A DNA stretch of 64,000 nt from Latrodectus hesperus. Taxonomy: Eukaryota > Arthropoda > Arachnida > Araneae > Theridiidae. Both the position numbers and the translations under genes were made by a program. The notes below the pieces were generated by a model. It was not told the origin of the DNA and did not search any database. It was given only the letters and a program-made list of their open reading frames with translations. The stretch is taken from the NCBI GenBank assembly GCA_037975125.1, contig CM075862.1, positions 13,483,125 to 13,547,124 on the forward strand, given 5' to 3'. Below are positions 50,488 to 64,000 of this stretch, in pieces; position 1 is the stretch's first letter; each line of letters begins with the position of its first letter.

Positions 50488-50655
50488 TTATAATTTTTTT
50501 TTTTTTTTTTTTTTTTTAAAGAATTGGAAGTTTTAATTTTTATTGGTTTGTATGGTAAAATTTGGTATACTATAATTATGTTTCATCAGGTGGTATGCTT
50601 TTATTAACATTACGCAAAAAGAGTATGCCTCCTGTATTATAAAAAAAAAAAAAAA
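50488..50655. repeat. Opposed poly(T) and poly(A) tracts
   Basis: A run of nearly 30 T (about 50488-50517) and a run of about 15 A (about 50640-50655) bracket about 120 bp, in which GGTATACT and GGTATGC motifs recur. It may be two retroposon tails in opposite orientation or simple slippage products. Confidence 0.6.
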
Positions 50656-50947
50656 CTCTTAAAATAATTGATTTTGAAATTTAGGGTTAATGTCAGATGT
50701 TCATGTACAACTTGAATACTTTATTAAAATAGCATGTTTTTATTTAATGGAAAAAGAAATAACATTTTAAAAACGTCCTTGTTATAACAGAAATTAGTTA
50801 CATAGGGATGTAATTGTAATTTATTTTAAAATTGAAAATGTAATTACTAATTTGCTTAATAATGATATCTGTATTTTAATAATAGGCAAATGCATACCAA
50901 TCATTGAATATAAATAGAGTTATTTTGTATTGTATTTTAAATAAAGC

Positions 50948-50950
<3 letters not shown>

Positions 50951-50996
<46 letters not shown>
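50951..50996. repeat. (TA)n microsatellite
   Basis: About 45 bp of TA. Confidence 0.95.
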
Positions 50997-50999
<3 letters not shown>

Positions 51000-51334
51000 T
51001 ACCACATCTTCATCAGGAGAGAGAGGGTTAGCTATGTAAAATAAACTTCACATTTTTGTCTTTCTAGTTTTGTTGTTTATTTAATTAAATTAGAATTATT
51101 TAATTAATTATTCATTTCATAGTCTTTAACAGTTAGTAAAATATTTCCCTTTTAGCTGAATATTCAATGAAATTTTTTTTCTCAGAATGAAATATCTGTA
51201 ATGATATCGAATTCTGAAGTTAAGCATTTTTCTGCAATATTTGTTAAAAACAAAAGGAAAGTTTTCTACGTATCCACATTTAGAACTGAAAATGGCCTAA
51301 TGTTTCACGTGAAAAATATTTGCAACTGAAATGA

Positions 51335-52480
<1,146 letters not shown>

Positions 52481-52619
52481 CACATTGTAAAACATATTTC
52501 TCAAAGAGCTTTTACTGTCGTAACTGATATAATCGCAGATAAATAATTTCAGTTCTTTTTAAAACAAAGAAACAAAATACAAAACAAAAGATTAAAAAAA
52601 AAGAAGAATGCAAGCTATT

Positions 52620-53040
52620 AAAATTAAAAACAACGGTGGGTGAGGCTGCAGCTGTCAACTGCTCCATTCCTCCTCCCCAGACACATGTTATTCCAACAAG
52701 GTGGACTGTTGTCAGTTTGACAAACTACCTCGATGCAAGCAATCGCTTTTACGAAAGTCCCAGGAACCCTTTTATGTGAAAAATTATGTAAATAACGCGC
52801 CATAGCTTCAAAGCATGGTAAATTTCAAGGAATTGCATGTTGTTATTATTACTGCAATGCGCATGAGATCATAAGATACTGAAGTCCATGCGCACGAACT
52901 ATTTTTCGTGTTCTTAACTTCTTATTCTATTCCATCATAATCATAATCGTAATCGTTTTGCATTCTGGTCTCGTTTATTCGAAGACCACAAAGAACCTCA
53001 GCGTAGGCACCTTATCTGTAAGTCTCTCTCATTAGGAATG
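52620..53040. other. Less AT-rich island, possible conserved non-coding element
   Basis: Includes GGTGGGTGAGGCTGCAGCTG and GCGCATGAGATCATAAGATA. No ORF of note. Confidence 0.38.
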
Positions 53041-53999
53041 CGTTAATAATTCAAAATACAGAAATACAACAAATTTGAAAATTTAAGTAAGCTGCGCTTT
53101 TGAAATTTATGTTTCCATCACATGAACTATTGCCACCTTTCACACAAGAACTCAGTCATTTCGAATAAATATGCATAATTATTTTTTAGGTAATTTGACT
53201 AAAATACACATAATTTTTCACATGAAATGAAATTTGTGATTTCATCAAGAACAGTTTTTGCTTGTATATGAAAGGAACACATGAAATGTTTTTTTAGTAT
53301 TCTGTTCTTAAGTCAGGATTCCTTTGGTAGAAATTCATTCCTATATTTAGTCATATTTTACATTGGTAAAAAACATTGAGCTATCAATATTATCATTGCG
53401 CTTAAGTGGTGCTGAAGTATGTGCCTCACATTTCACAAAATTTTAATTATTGACGTGCGATTTCTGTCAATTCGTCATCTATCGTCTTTTTATGTCGTTC
53501 ATGAATATATTATCATTCAATAAAAGCTTTAATCTCATAGTTTTGAGCAGTATATAATTTTTGAGTGGAGATATTAACATTGTATCTTAATATATTCCTA
53601 ACTAGCTATATGTATAAACTTAGCATTCATATAATAGTTATATTAATACTTATGGATAAATATATTAATTAAATAATATATAACGAATAGGACGATGTTT
53701 ATTTAAATATGAGTTTTTAAATTTATTAAAATAAGGTGTGTGTGTGTTTTCTCATATAGCATGACATTAAATTATTATTTTAACCGGAATTTTTTCATAC
53801 ATAAATATAAGCAAAACCCTAATTTCTCTATCATGACTTTTAAGGGTAAAAAATAAATCAATAAAATTAATCGGGAGTATTCACTATTTTGAATATCAAA
53901 ATAATTTTTTACAATTAATGTTCTTAACTCGTAATAAATGTAATTTGTTTAGAATATTAACAACGGTACATAACCATCAGTATTGATGTTTATCTCTCA
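53041..53999. other. AT-rich spacer
   Basis: Nothing recognisable apart from a short TGTGTGTG run near 53737. Confidence 0.5.
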
Positions 54000-54920
54000 A
54001 AAGCTTTAACAGAAGATGCATGTAGTTCAGGTAATTCTAAAACCCGTTTATGGCTGTTATACAAGGAAATTGATTGCAACCTCTGTCAGTAAGGATGAGT
54101 TACAATGTCAAGTGATGGTTAATCGAAGTCAGTCAACGGGGTGTTTCAAGCGATCAAGTACTCAACACCTGCCATTTGAATCTTCACGAGACAATCAGCG
54201 AGTGTAGCGAACCAGGTTCTAAAACATGAACTCCGAGATCGTTTGTCCAACAGGCAGTTTTCGGGTGGTTACGTTCCTCAATCGCTTGGAAGTGTTTTAT
54301 CTGACAAAGTAACACGTCATAAAAACGTTTTCTTTAATCCACAATTTTTTTTGCTAATGCCTTGACCTCACAGGGTCCTTTTATTTATTTTTATGGTGGT
54401 ACGCTGTCAATGAACAACAAGCTCGTACATCCTCTGGCATTCCCAACTCGTCCGCCATTAAATTAAACTTTCAGAACAGTTGCCAGTTTCCACTAAACCT
54501 AAAATCAGCTCACGTACAATTATAAACCAGTACAGGACGATTTTTTTTTTCAGCGGTGCGGCTTATAGCTCAAATAAATTACGCTTTTGACAAGTGAACT
54601 GATTAGAAAGCCGTTTTCTTTCTCGTCTTATTTCTCGCCTGCCCCCCACCCCCTGTCGGTCATCTGTTATTCGCGGGGAGGGGAGAGAGGGGAGCTCTGG
54701 AGGTGAGGATAGAAATAAGCTTTCTGATTGCACGCATCTGCGCGTTCTGTGCGAAGAGAGATTCGAATTGAATGCAGAATCGGTTTTGTGCACGTTACCA
54801 TGGAAACGGCGGAACAAAACAAAAAGGGGAAGCTTGATCTCCTGTGTTTTTATCTCCGGTAAGTATGATAATTGCTTTCTTTAGAGTCCTACTCTTCTAG
54901 GCTTGATTCTTTTTCTCATT
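54000..54920. other. Largest less AT-rich island, possible regulatory or untranslated exon region
   Basis: Over 800 bp of balanced sequence with only short frames (63 codons at 54016-54207 plus; 84 codons at 54563-54817 minus, Ser/Arg/Pro-rich, no domain). It holds C- and G-rich tracts at about 54641-54700 and an RFX X-box at 54794-54807. CGCGG, GCGCG and CGGCGG cluster at about 54673-54812, as in a promoter. Downstream CTCCGGTAAGTATGAT near 54852-54867 resembles a 5' splice site (GTAAGT), on the plus strand. A promoter with a first non-coding exon is a possibility, not a demonstration. Confidence 0.42.
54794..54807. promoter_or_regulatory. RFX X-box
   Basis: GTTACCATGGAAAC matches the RFX consensus GTNRCC-AT-RGYAAC in both half-sites with one substitution in the second. 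RFX factors drive ciliary genes in animals. It lies in the CG-richest part of the island, 40-50 bp upstream of a GTAAGT splice-donor-like site. Confidence 0.5.
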
Positions 54921-55989
54921 CGCACACTTGGGTTTTCATTACGCGAAGAACACAAGCAGAAAAAGCAGTTTCAAATGAATAATTGCACAAGATTGCTATC
55001 AGTTTAATTGTAACTTTAAACAGTACAATTATGTAAAACTGATGGAATAATTTAATTTGTTCCATGATAAGATTAAAAATAATTATTTTCACTTGATAGG
55101 TAAATTCATTATTCATTTATCACAAATTATTCTTTTTAATATTAAATGTTTCTTTAAGTATCTCAAGGAAAAGACTTTTGATATATTGTAAAGTTACGAT
55201 TTTAATTAAAATTAAAGTAATAATTTTACTTTAGACTTCTTACAACTTTAATGCTAAAATTATTACTTATATATTCAATGCATTTTTCCTATTAATTTAA
55301 TTTTGAAATACTTTTAGTGATCCTTTTCTAACAAATTAACAGATAAAATAAATTTCAAGTGAAAAAAAATGAAAAATTTTCATAAAAATTACATATGCAA
55401 CAATTATTTCATTTATTATGAATGTTATTTTGATTAAGCTATGTTATTTTAGTAAGCCTTAACTAACAATATATAGTTTAAGTGGGCTTTCATAAAACCA
55501 CAAAAATAACTTGAAAAGTTCTAACCTAACTCTAACCTAATTTAAGGTAGCAGTAAATGTTTACGAATGCTTTTAATAAGCATAGCTTCCAATTTTTAAA
55601 AAAATATGTAGATTTTGATAGGTATTTATCAATTTAATCTTCCCATGGTTGCTCTGTGTAGGTTTCAAATAAATCAGTAAAATTTCCCAAAATTTCCTAA
55701 AATGTTTAGCAAAAAACTTCACATGTTACATCGAATATATCAACAATAAAAAACAACTGGGATGTGTTATACGAAATATTTCAACATAATTAGCTAACTC
55801 TTTTAATAAAATTAATTAACATTTGATTTATAATTTAATCTAGATTTTTCTAATAAGAAAATCATTATTCTAAAATATAAAAAACTGTTAACTTATAATA
55901 GAACGCATCACTTTTAAAAATTGTTTTGTTTTGTTTATCATCGTATGATTATTTTATGCACATTTGAATTTATTCGATTAAAATTTACA
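54921..55989. other. AT-rich spacer
   Basis: Nothing recognisable. A short CTAACCTAACTCTAACCTAA run near 55522-55541 is too short to be telomeric. Confidence 0.5.
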
Positions 55990-56110
55990 GCTTACAGAGG
56001 AATTTGAGGCGCAACAAACATCAATACCTTGAGTGATAATCGAACCCATGTGTTGTTGAATGGAAGGTCAAATGATAGATGAAAATTGCTGACCGATGGT
56101 GAATAAAAAT
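55990..56110 (-). mobile_element. Degraded tRNA-like SINE fragment
   Basis: On the minus strand, an A-box-like ATCGGTCAGCAATTTTC is followed by B-box-like GGGTTCGATTATC (plus about 56036-56048). The rest is AT-rich. Boundaries uncertain. Confidence 0.45.
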
Positions 56111-56129
56111 TAATCAGAAATCTGTGCTT

Positions 56130-56134
<5 letters not shown>

Positions 56135-56187
<53 letters not shown>
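56135..56187. repeat. (TA)n microsatellite
   Basis: About 53 bp of TA, just beyond the SINE-like fragment. Confidence 0.95.
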
Positions 56188-56190
<3 letters not shown>

Positions 56191-57229
56191 AAATAATCGT
56201 ATGGAGAAATTAACTGCTAGATGAAAATAGGTTTTCACTGCAAAGCTGTTATCTTCGTGTTTTATCTGTATATTTGAATTTCATACGAAAAAAAACCCGG
56301 TGTTTATTGATATTTCCTTTATTTTTAAGGTGCTCAAATATTGCCATCGGTTGTTTTTGTCACAATTTTATCCAAGTTACAATCAAATTTTTTATCAGCT
56401 TAACTAAGAACATTCTTCTCTATGTCTAAGTGGCACGTCAATGACTTGAAACTTGTAGCAAGGCTTGATAGATTGTTTTGATTGTAAACCTAAAATATCA
56501 TGGGTATAACAGTTATCGAAAAATTCTGCGATTCAGGCAATTTGAGACAACACTTTAAACGCACATAAATGAAAATATTTTGTTTAAATGAAGATTTCTC
56601 TCGTCCAAAACACAGGTGATAAGAGAGATCTAGCTATAAAAATTAAATGAAGTGAGCAGAGTACTTCAACTGTTAATGTTTTTACTAATAATAACATTAT
56701 GAGATACAAACAATTAGATACCATTACCGAGTTTAGATACATCTTAATCGACCAAAACTGAAAAGGTAAAAGAAAAGCAAGTTAACAAGAGAGGAAAGAG
56801 TTAAGAGCGTGAATAAAAAAAACAAGATTCAAACAATACAATGATAACAAGATGCGTAGGTGTGGGAAAAATCAGTGCGAGATGAACTTGGGCCTTCTTT
56901 CTTAAGGGATAATTGTTAGCTATCAATCAATCATAAAATTAGCAGTTACATGATCAGTCAAATTTAACGTACGGTGTTATTTACAAACAAAATATATTAT
57001 TAGAAACTTTGAAATTAAAAACATAACTTAAGACCTTACTTCTGAATTTTTAAAATTCCAAAGGGTTTTTGACTAATGTAAAATATTTTTGGAAATCATT
57101 AATGTAATACAGGAAGTATAATGTAAGACTTAATAATTTAATACCGACACATCTAACGTTACACAGATAGAATGCTTGCTGATATACATGTTAATTTTTT
57201 TTTAAATGCTTTGATTTTTGAAATATTGA
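56188..57229. other. AT-rich spacer
   Basis: Nothing recognisable. Confidence 0.45.
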
Positions 57230-57560
57230 AATACAGAACATTGTCTCTTGAAGCATTGCGCATTTTTTTAAGAATTTCATTACAAAATCTTGTCTCTTGA
57301 AACTTTGGGTTTTCAAGAGAGAACGATTTTCGAAACATCTCATTGCCTTTTTAAAAATTGGCAAGACCTGTGATTTTTGCAGCTCATTGTCACTAGAAAT
57401 ATCAGGAAGGCCAGATATTTTTTAAATTCTTACAGCAATACGTTATTTATTAAAACATTGGAAAAGCTGGTGATTTTTTAAAAATATATCATAACAGTAA
57501 AATGTTTCTTGAAGCATTGGGAAGAATAGTGATTTAAGTTTTCTCTTGAAACATTTGGTA
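57230..57560. repeat. Diverged short tandem repeat field
   Basis: Variants of TGTCTCTTGAAGCATTG followed by a T/A-rich stretch recur near 57242, 57293, 57343, 57508 and 57542, in an irregular 50-70 bp rhythm. Strongly eroded. Confidence 0.5.
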
Positions 57561-57990
57561 AGCTATGAACATATCTCTTTCTACATTTTGATCGTTATTT
57601 TAACTTTGGAGCTTTTATTTTATAGTGACTAACTGCATTGCTTTAGATTTCGACTCGTGTCTAATGCTGAAGGAGCATTCTACTTGGAAATAATATTTTT
57701 TACAATCAACTAAAAATTTGTCATTCCTGTGTGAAAAAAAGTTAAACACGTATGGACGTTAATTCAATAATTATAAAAAAATAAATACTTAAAATAATCA
57801 ATGTTGTCACATATTATATGATGTTGTTTGTTTTGAATGCATTACTCTCTAATTAAAGTTTGGAATACTACTGAATATATTTTATATATTTGAATAAACA
57901 CCTGTTTAAAAAAGCATATATCTATGGATTTTTTACTGCCCATTGAAATTTTTTTATTTATTTATTTATTTTTGTAAATCGTTGGCATAA

Positions 57991-57996
<6 letters not shown>

Positions 57997-58068
<72 letters not shown>
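57997..58068. repeat. (TA)n microsatellite
   Basis: About 72 bp of TA, next to a TTTATTTATT run. Confidence 0.95.
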
Positions 58069-58071
<3 letters not shown>

Positions 58072-58276
58072 AACAACTGTTTTTATCTTCCGCTGAAGAT
58101 ATTGAAATAGCTGATTGTTGTGAGTATTCTATAAAAATAATGAATGAACAGTTATTTTTACTCTTTCAGTTTATATAAGGAAACTTAGTTTATAAATTAA
58201 TAAAAATGTGTGTGAATTTATATTAACTTCCCGAAAAAAAGTACTTAATATTTAAAATTTTAATTTTCTCTTAATA

Positions 58277-58335
58277 CTGAAGAATACTGTACTCTGTTCA
58301 TTCACTGTTCTCTGAAGAATACTGTACTCTGTTCA
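58277..58335. repeat. Exact 24-bp tandem duplication, 35-bp period
   Basis: A 24-bp segment starting CTGAAGAATACTGTACTCTG and ending TTCA occurs at 58277-58300 and again, unchanged, at 58312-58335, with 11 bp between. Confidence 0.9.
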
Positions 58336-59049
58336 TACTGATTCTAATTGTAAATTTAGCTCTGAATTATTCTAAATTTAATAATGAATTGTTTAAATTT
58401 GATAATTATTATAATTAACCGTGAAGAGTAAATAAAATATTGTATGCAGTAATAAAATATGTATATTATGTTCATTCTAACAAAAATAAAATTTATTAAA
58501 CCTATTTTAGCCATATTCAGTTTCTATAGCCTATATTTTAAGTAGTCGCATTATAAACAACAGTTATTTGTATTTTATATGCTTAAACATATATAACTTG
58601 ATAATTTTACAGACATATGTTATTTGATCCTATATTTATTCTCGCTTTTCTTTTCCCTGTAAAGGAGTGATTGAGTTTCATGAATAAGTCACTTCCTTTT
58701 TTATTTAGAATTATTTCAAAATTAAAATAAGAAAACAAATAAGAAAAGTTTTAAAAAATAATAAGTATATATTCAAATGTTAAAAAGCAGTTTAAAAGAA
58801 ATTCAATCATAAATTATTAATTTTGAAGCTATAAAGTGTATCTTTCTTATTAAAGGAGTATGAAAATAACAAACAACAAATTCGAAGAAAAAAGAAGAAA
58901 AAAAAAAGCTTTGTATTCTTAGGGATTGTTTTATTACTAAATTTGCTTTTGCAATTCTATTTAATTTGAAATATGAATGCATTTCATTGCAATTATAATG
59001 TTGTAAACGTCATCGAGAATTACATTAATTTCAGAATTTCTTATAAGTT

Positions 59050-59850
59050 TTAATGGATTTCCTATGCCTTCCTGACTGTAATGGCTGATCCTTGTCACTT
59101 TTAATGCGCCCTGGGTGGCTTTTATTAGACAGGTAACAGTTGCTGCTGGCGATTTACGATTTTGTTTTGTTCCTTTCACCGCACTCGTGCGACGAATTCT
59201 TATTGTCGTTGCCACAGGGCGTTTCTCAGTATCGGAATAAATAAAAAAAACCACGAGATTATCGCCATTTTTGTAGCTGTAAGTGTATCGGTCGCGTGTA
59301 TTCAACCGACATATGCATTTACAGATCTGCGTGCATCTTTTAGAATTTCTAATTCGGTTCAGTTAATTACAAAGTTGGAAGCACGGGAAACCACCAGAAA
59401 TCTCTTAATTTGTTCCTTCACGCACCGTTGCTCGGTGATGCCATCATTTACGAGAAACTTTTCCTGAAAAAGTTTTTTTTTTACTTTTATTTCTTTCTGT
59501 CTCTCTTTTCGCCCATTGGCTTGGCTCTCTCATGCGTGCAGGTTCATTGCTACCAGGTGAATAAATTACGCTACTCGTATTTGGCAACGAATGAGAAGTG
59601 ACCTTTTGTTTATGTGCGATGGCAGTAGATTGATGTGGCTGACAACCGCGCCACCCACTGGGGCGGTTCACTATCACGCGAAATGATGATTTTTGTGGCA
59701 TTATTCCATATCTATAATTCCCGCCTCGCGCTAACCACACCCATTTTTAAACAGTGCGTCTCGCCTATTAGAAATTGTCATTTGCTTTAATAACAATGTA
59801 TCTCTTTAAAGTGTTCGCTTTTCGGAATTTAGGATAGAAAATCCGTTTTC
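59050..59850. other. Less AT-rich island, possible conserved non-coding element
   Basis: About 800 bp of balanced sequence. Frames of 98-114 codons overlap on both strands (58961-59305 minus, 59162-59467 plus, 59444-59740 minus) and none has a recognised domain. Contains AACCACACCC (RUNX-type core AACCACA, about 59733-59739) and TTGTTTATG (forkhead-type, about 59606-59614). Regulatory role is inference. Confidence 0.42.
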
Positions 59851-61588
59851 TTTCTCATGTCTTTTTTAATGTGGAAGAAAGACATCTGTTAAGAAATCAT
59901 AGAGATTCGTATTAAACATTTTAGTTTAAAATTTTAATATACTTGAAAACAATAAAGACAAAATCTCAATAAAACTGTCACTATTTCTTTAAAAAGAGAG
60001 CTACAGTTTAATAGTGTGGTATTTCTTAGTCACCACTACACAAATATGCATGCATTTGTCTTATTATATTGCAGAAATTTCCTTTTAACATAATTTAAAT
60101 TGTTCATTAAAAGTTTTCTGCGTCACAATTATTGAACAAAAGTAATAGAATATGAATAATATATTGTGAGTTCTCAACGTATATCATTAAATCTCTTAAA
60201 CTTTATCAGTAGAAAAGCTTTGATCGATTTCATATGCATTTTATCTTTTACTTTATAAATTGTATTTTAAATTATGTATCTGTAGCATTATATTTGATAG
60301 TCTTAAATATCTATTTTTAAATGTTTTCGTACACGAATGTGTATATTGGTATACAATTCATAGAAATGATCAAACAGAATCGTTAAATAATACTAAGCCA
60401 ATTACAGTTACTTAAAAATAGATTTTGAGTTAACTATTCTTTTAAACTTATTTAAATAATCATTTGTAAACAAGCTAGATTTTATTTGCAATATTTTCTA
60501 AAAATTTCTTTTATATCCTTTTATGTATCGCAACTGAAATTTATTTTCTCTTTTTTAATAACTGTTTCCGCAAGTGTTAGTAGAAATGAAGCTATATGGG
60601 AAATTATTTGCTCAAATGACATTAAACATTCAGTAAAAATATTTTCAAATACTTTAAAATAAGAAAATACATTCAAAATGTAAGAAAATAATATATCAAA
60701 TGTTGATTATAAGCGTGAGGGCTAAATTTAGCTGAGATTAAAATAGGAATCGTTTCATATGTATAAAAGTTGAATAAATTATAATATTTAAGTTATAATT
60801 ATAAACTAAATATAATCTAATTGTATCAAAATAATTAATTATAGTTAATCAAGATTAAAATAGTATTTTATTAAAAAAGCAAGCTTAATTTATTTAAAAC
60901 TGGAATTTAAACCTCCCAGTTAACTAAAACTTTACAGTTTATGTGTTTTCAAAAAATTTTTAATGTCTCACTTTTTATCTATTATTATTTTTTAATTTTT
61001 TATATGATTCTTATTGAAAGCTATATTCTCAAATCTAAATATTTTATCGCTTAAATATGAATAGCTGTGATTTCCTAGACATAAAAAATGTTCAAGTAAG
61101 TAGGAATTATTTTAGCATTATTTGAGCAAAGAAATATGTGTAGTTATCATCTAAAATATTCTTATAAGTCAATGTTTTTGTTTAAGCACATTTTAAGAGC
61201 ATTATTTCCATGTTTTTGACATATTTGGTATAACATAACAAAAAATAAACGATGGTTCATTACAAGATGGAAATTCACTAGCACAGTTTCAGTACTATAA
61301 CTTCAAATTCACTAAGAAATTATCTGCTTTTGCTGATTTTCAAATATTATTTTTAATTTGTGGAGAATAGAATGTTAATTAAAAAATATTTACCTGTGTA
61401 AATGCATTGCAGATGATTTTATGAACAATATTCAGTTATTCATCTAAAATTGGAATTTTTTTATGCACTAATCTTTTCTAACGTAACGTTGTTTGAATGC
61501 AATACAATAATTACAATTTTATAGACTAAAAGTCGAGTATTAGTTATTTTGTTTTACTTTGAGGAACTTTTAACTGCAAGCAAAATTT
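59851..61588. other. AT-rich spacer
   Basis: Nothing recognisable. Confidence 0.5.
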
Positions 61589-61697
<109 letters not shown>

Positions 61698-62289
61698 AGC
61701 ATTTTAATAAATTATTCCATGTATGTGTACATAAGATGTCTTTTAACTATACTTATCATTTTTATATAGTATTATTTTCCATACATTTTTAAATAGTATT
61801 TACAATCTCAGAAAGGATACAATAAACTGTATTTATTAAATAATTATTAATAATTCATTAAATCGTTTTGACCTTATAAAATCAGAGAAAATTACAAAAT
61901 ATATAAATTAAAATAATTCTTTGTGTATCATTAATCGATTAATAAATCAGGGATATTTTATAAAAACAAAAATAAATAAGTTAGTTTAGTATTTTTAATT
62001 AATTAACGTTTGTGTGTGTTGAAATGTGTAAATTTTTTCCCAGACTTGAAATTGTAAAAAAACAACTGAAAATTTTTCAAAGAATGCATATTTTTTTATA
62101 AATAGAATATATCGAAGGCTTTTTAGAGATGAAACTGAAAATTAAATCAATAATTTTGACCTCTAGAAATTTATAAATTTTAATACATTGATTAGTTTTC
62201 GTCAATATTTTTAATACTCTTAATATCCGCACAAGTTGTAAGACCTGATGAAAATTTAAAATTATTACTGGAGCAGTATGTAAAAGTTT

Positions 62290-62890
62290 TTGGTGGATTC
62301 CCTCTGAATTTAAGCTTTTTGACGATAATATATACCAAGGAAACTTTAAATTTGCTATTGTTTTACGTTACAAGCAATACGTAAGACTAGTTTTCAGTAT
62401 ATCTGATTCTATCTAATTTTATGTATTTTGACACTAATATAAATTATTGTAGTTTTTGAATTTATTGCTTAAAGTTACTAGCAATATATGAGACTCTGTC
62501 CCTGATTCTCTCTGGTTTTGAGCATCTTGGCGATAATGAAATGAAAACTTAAACTTGTTATTGTTTGACGATGCATATGCATAAAAGTAGTTTTTAGTAT
62601 TTCTGATTTCGAGCATTTTGACAATAATATAAATTAATACCATTTTCAAATTTGCTATTGTTAAACTATTTGTAATATATGAGAATATCTCTGATTCTTT
62701 CTGGCTTTAAGATTTTGATAACAATATAATGAAAACTTTAAATTTGCTCTCGTTTGACAATACAAAACTACATAAGATTAGTTTTTAATATTTCTGATGC
62801 TCTAAATCTATTTGAAGAATATAGCAGAGAATGTATATTTTAAATTTGTTATTATTTATTGATTCAGTATAACTATAGTGATATATAAAA
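62290..62890. repeat. Diverged tandem repeat, period about 90-110 bp, about six copies
   Basis: The block GACAATAATATAAT, AAACTTTAAATTTGCTATTG, TTTGAC, then TAGTTTTTAGTATTTCTGAT recurs near 62322, 62431, 62529, 62620, 62715 and 62813 (spacings 91-109). Copies differ at many positions. The 71-codon minus-strand frame across them is incidental. Confidence 0.75.
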
Positions 62891-62986
62891 CTCTATAAAA
62901 ATATAAGTTTTGAGGATCCTTCACTAGTGGCCTCTTAAAATACAATATTTAGCAGAAAAAAGAAAGTTTGTTCCATTATGTGTTAT

Positions 62987-63135
<149 letters not shown>

Positions 63136-63337
63136 ACATGAGCAGTAATATTACATTATTCACATTAGATACCTGAACTTTTGAAAATCATTGAAAACTT
63201 CTTTAAAGTTCATTAATTGCATTTCTACCAAGTATCAAAATTCTGATGTAATCATGCTATTTCTTAAGCAATCACCTTAATATTCACACCCATTTCTTGA
63301 CAAGGACATATAAATAATTAAAATATAATATTTCTTG

Positions 63338-63667
63338 CATATATTTAGTCAAGTCTGAGTTTCTATACTGAGTATCAATTTTATGATAAATTCTGTAAAG
63401 AGATACATTTAGGGAAGCATGAGTTTCTATATTGAGTATCAATTTTATGGTAAATTGTGTAAAAAAATATATTTATTCAAGTCTGAGTTTCTATACTGAG
63501 TATCAAGTTTATGATAAATTCTGAATAAAGAAATATATTTAATCAAGTCTGAGTTTCTATATTGAGTATCAATTTTAAGATAAATTCTGAATAAAGAAAT
63601 ATATTTAGTCAAGTCGGAGTTTCTATGCTGAGTATCAATTTTATGGTAAATTCTGTAAAGAAATTGA
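63338..63667. repeat. Tandem repeat, period 64-66 bp, five copies
   Basis: GAGTTTCTATACTGAGTATC begins each unit at 63357, 63421, 63485, 63551 and 63617 with small variants, followed by AATTTTATGATAAATTCTG. Identity between copies is high, so it is a young minisatellite. Confidence 0.92.
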
Positions 63668-64000
63668 TTGTCATACTTCTGAAGCGATTATTTGGATTCT
63701 TTTCTTTTGAAAAGTTAACTTTTTCTGTTCTTTATATTCCCAATAAACAATATTGATTATAATGAAAAATTCATCGTAAAGGAAATTAATTCCTTTTTGC
63801 ATTTGTATGCGCAGATAGAAAAGCATTAAAGCAGCAGAACTCAAATTTAAAGAATTCAGATAATTCCTCAACGACGCTCCTTGAGGTTTGCCCTTTCCAC
63901 AATTGCAAATAGTCATGTTTTGCCTTTCAAACTGGAGAATTCAATTCCCAGTCACAGTTGTTAATATATGACAACAGGTCATAAATTCAGCTCAGAATGT
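63668..64000. other. AT-rich end of window
   Basis: An 81-codon minus frame (63671-63916) has no recognised domain. Nothing else seen. Confidence 0.4.

Noticed and set aside
55522..55541. Arthropod telomere-type CCTAA repeats
   Set aside because: Only three imperfect units in AT-rich DNA; too short to mean a telomere or interstitial telomere.
58961..59740. Frames of 98-114 codons as a protein-coding gene
   Set aside because: Three frames overlap on opposite strands, none with a recognisable domain; expected by chance in a stop-poor island.

Overview
The window is AT-rich eukaryotic DNA with no recognisable host protein-coding gene. Three things point to an arthropod, most likely a chelicerate such as a spider: the TE set (Ty3/gypsy, Tc1-type transposon, Jockey/CR1-like LINE remnant, several tRNA-derived SINEs), the many long (TA)n microsatellites, and the lack of introns or exons over 64 kb. 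That assignment is an inference from TE style and base composition; no host gene fixes it.

Layout. 0-9 kb: AT-rich DNA with one intact-looking SINE with target-site duplications (1.05-1.36 kb), a small direct duplication, two long (TA)n tracts and two less AT-rich islands (3.6-4.1 and 6.2-6.7 kb). A strong 43-60 nt hairpin lies at 6.87 kb. 9.2-10.4 kb: a dead Tc1-type DNA transposon on the minus strand. 11.0-11.3 kb: a second SINE with target-site duplications. 12.6-20.3 kb: a repeat cluster made of a 15-copy 68-bp tandem array, a minus-strand Ty3/gypsy element with one LTR, and a small inverted-repeat (MITE-like) element. The gypsy element is flanked by a 91-bp direct repeat.

20-64 kb: mostly AT-rich spacer. 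It contains (TA)n/(CA)n tracts, several weakly conserved tandem repeat fields (25.7, 45.6, 51.3, 57.2, 62.3 and 63.3 kb), four or more tRNA-derived SINEs, and a decayed LINE RNase H end at 47.1-47.8 kb. About a dozen 150-900 bp islands of more balanced base composition have no long ORF; they may be conserved non-coding elements of a gene desert or a giant intron. One of them holds a near-consensus RFX X-box.

Functionally, the only coding capacity is that of mobile elements, and every one is broken. The gypsy element encodes gag (two zinc knuckles), protease, reverse transcriptase, RNase H and integrase, but is interrupted inside RT and near the C-terminus and lacks a recognisable 5' LTR. The Tc1 transposase has at least three frame lesions. 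I found no previously undescribed protein system. The most unusual observations are the 91-bp duplication abutting the single-LTR gypsy copy, a CTCF-core-like site in its LTR, the hairpin at 6.87 kb, the MITE-like element with repeated terminal motifs, and a SINE family pair in which one copy has lost its B box.
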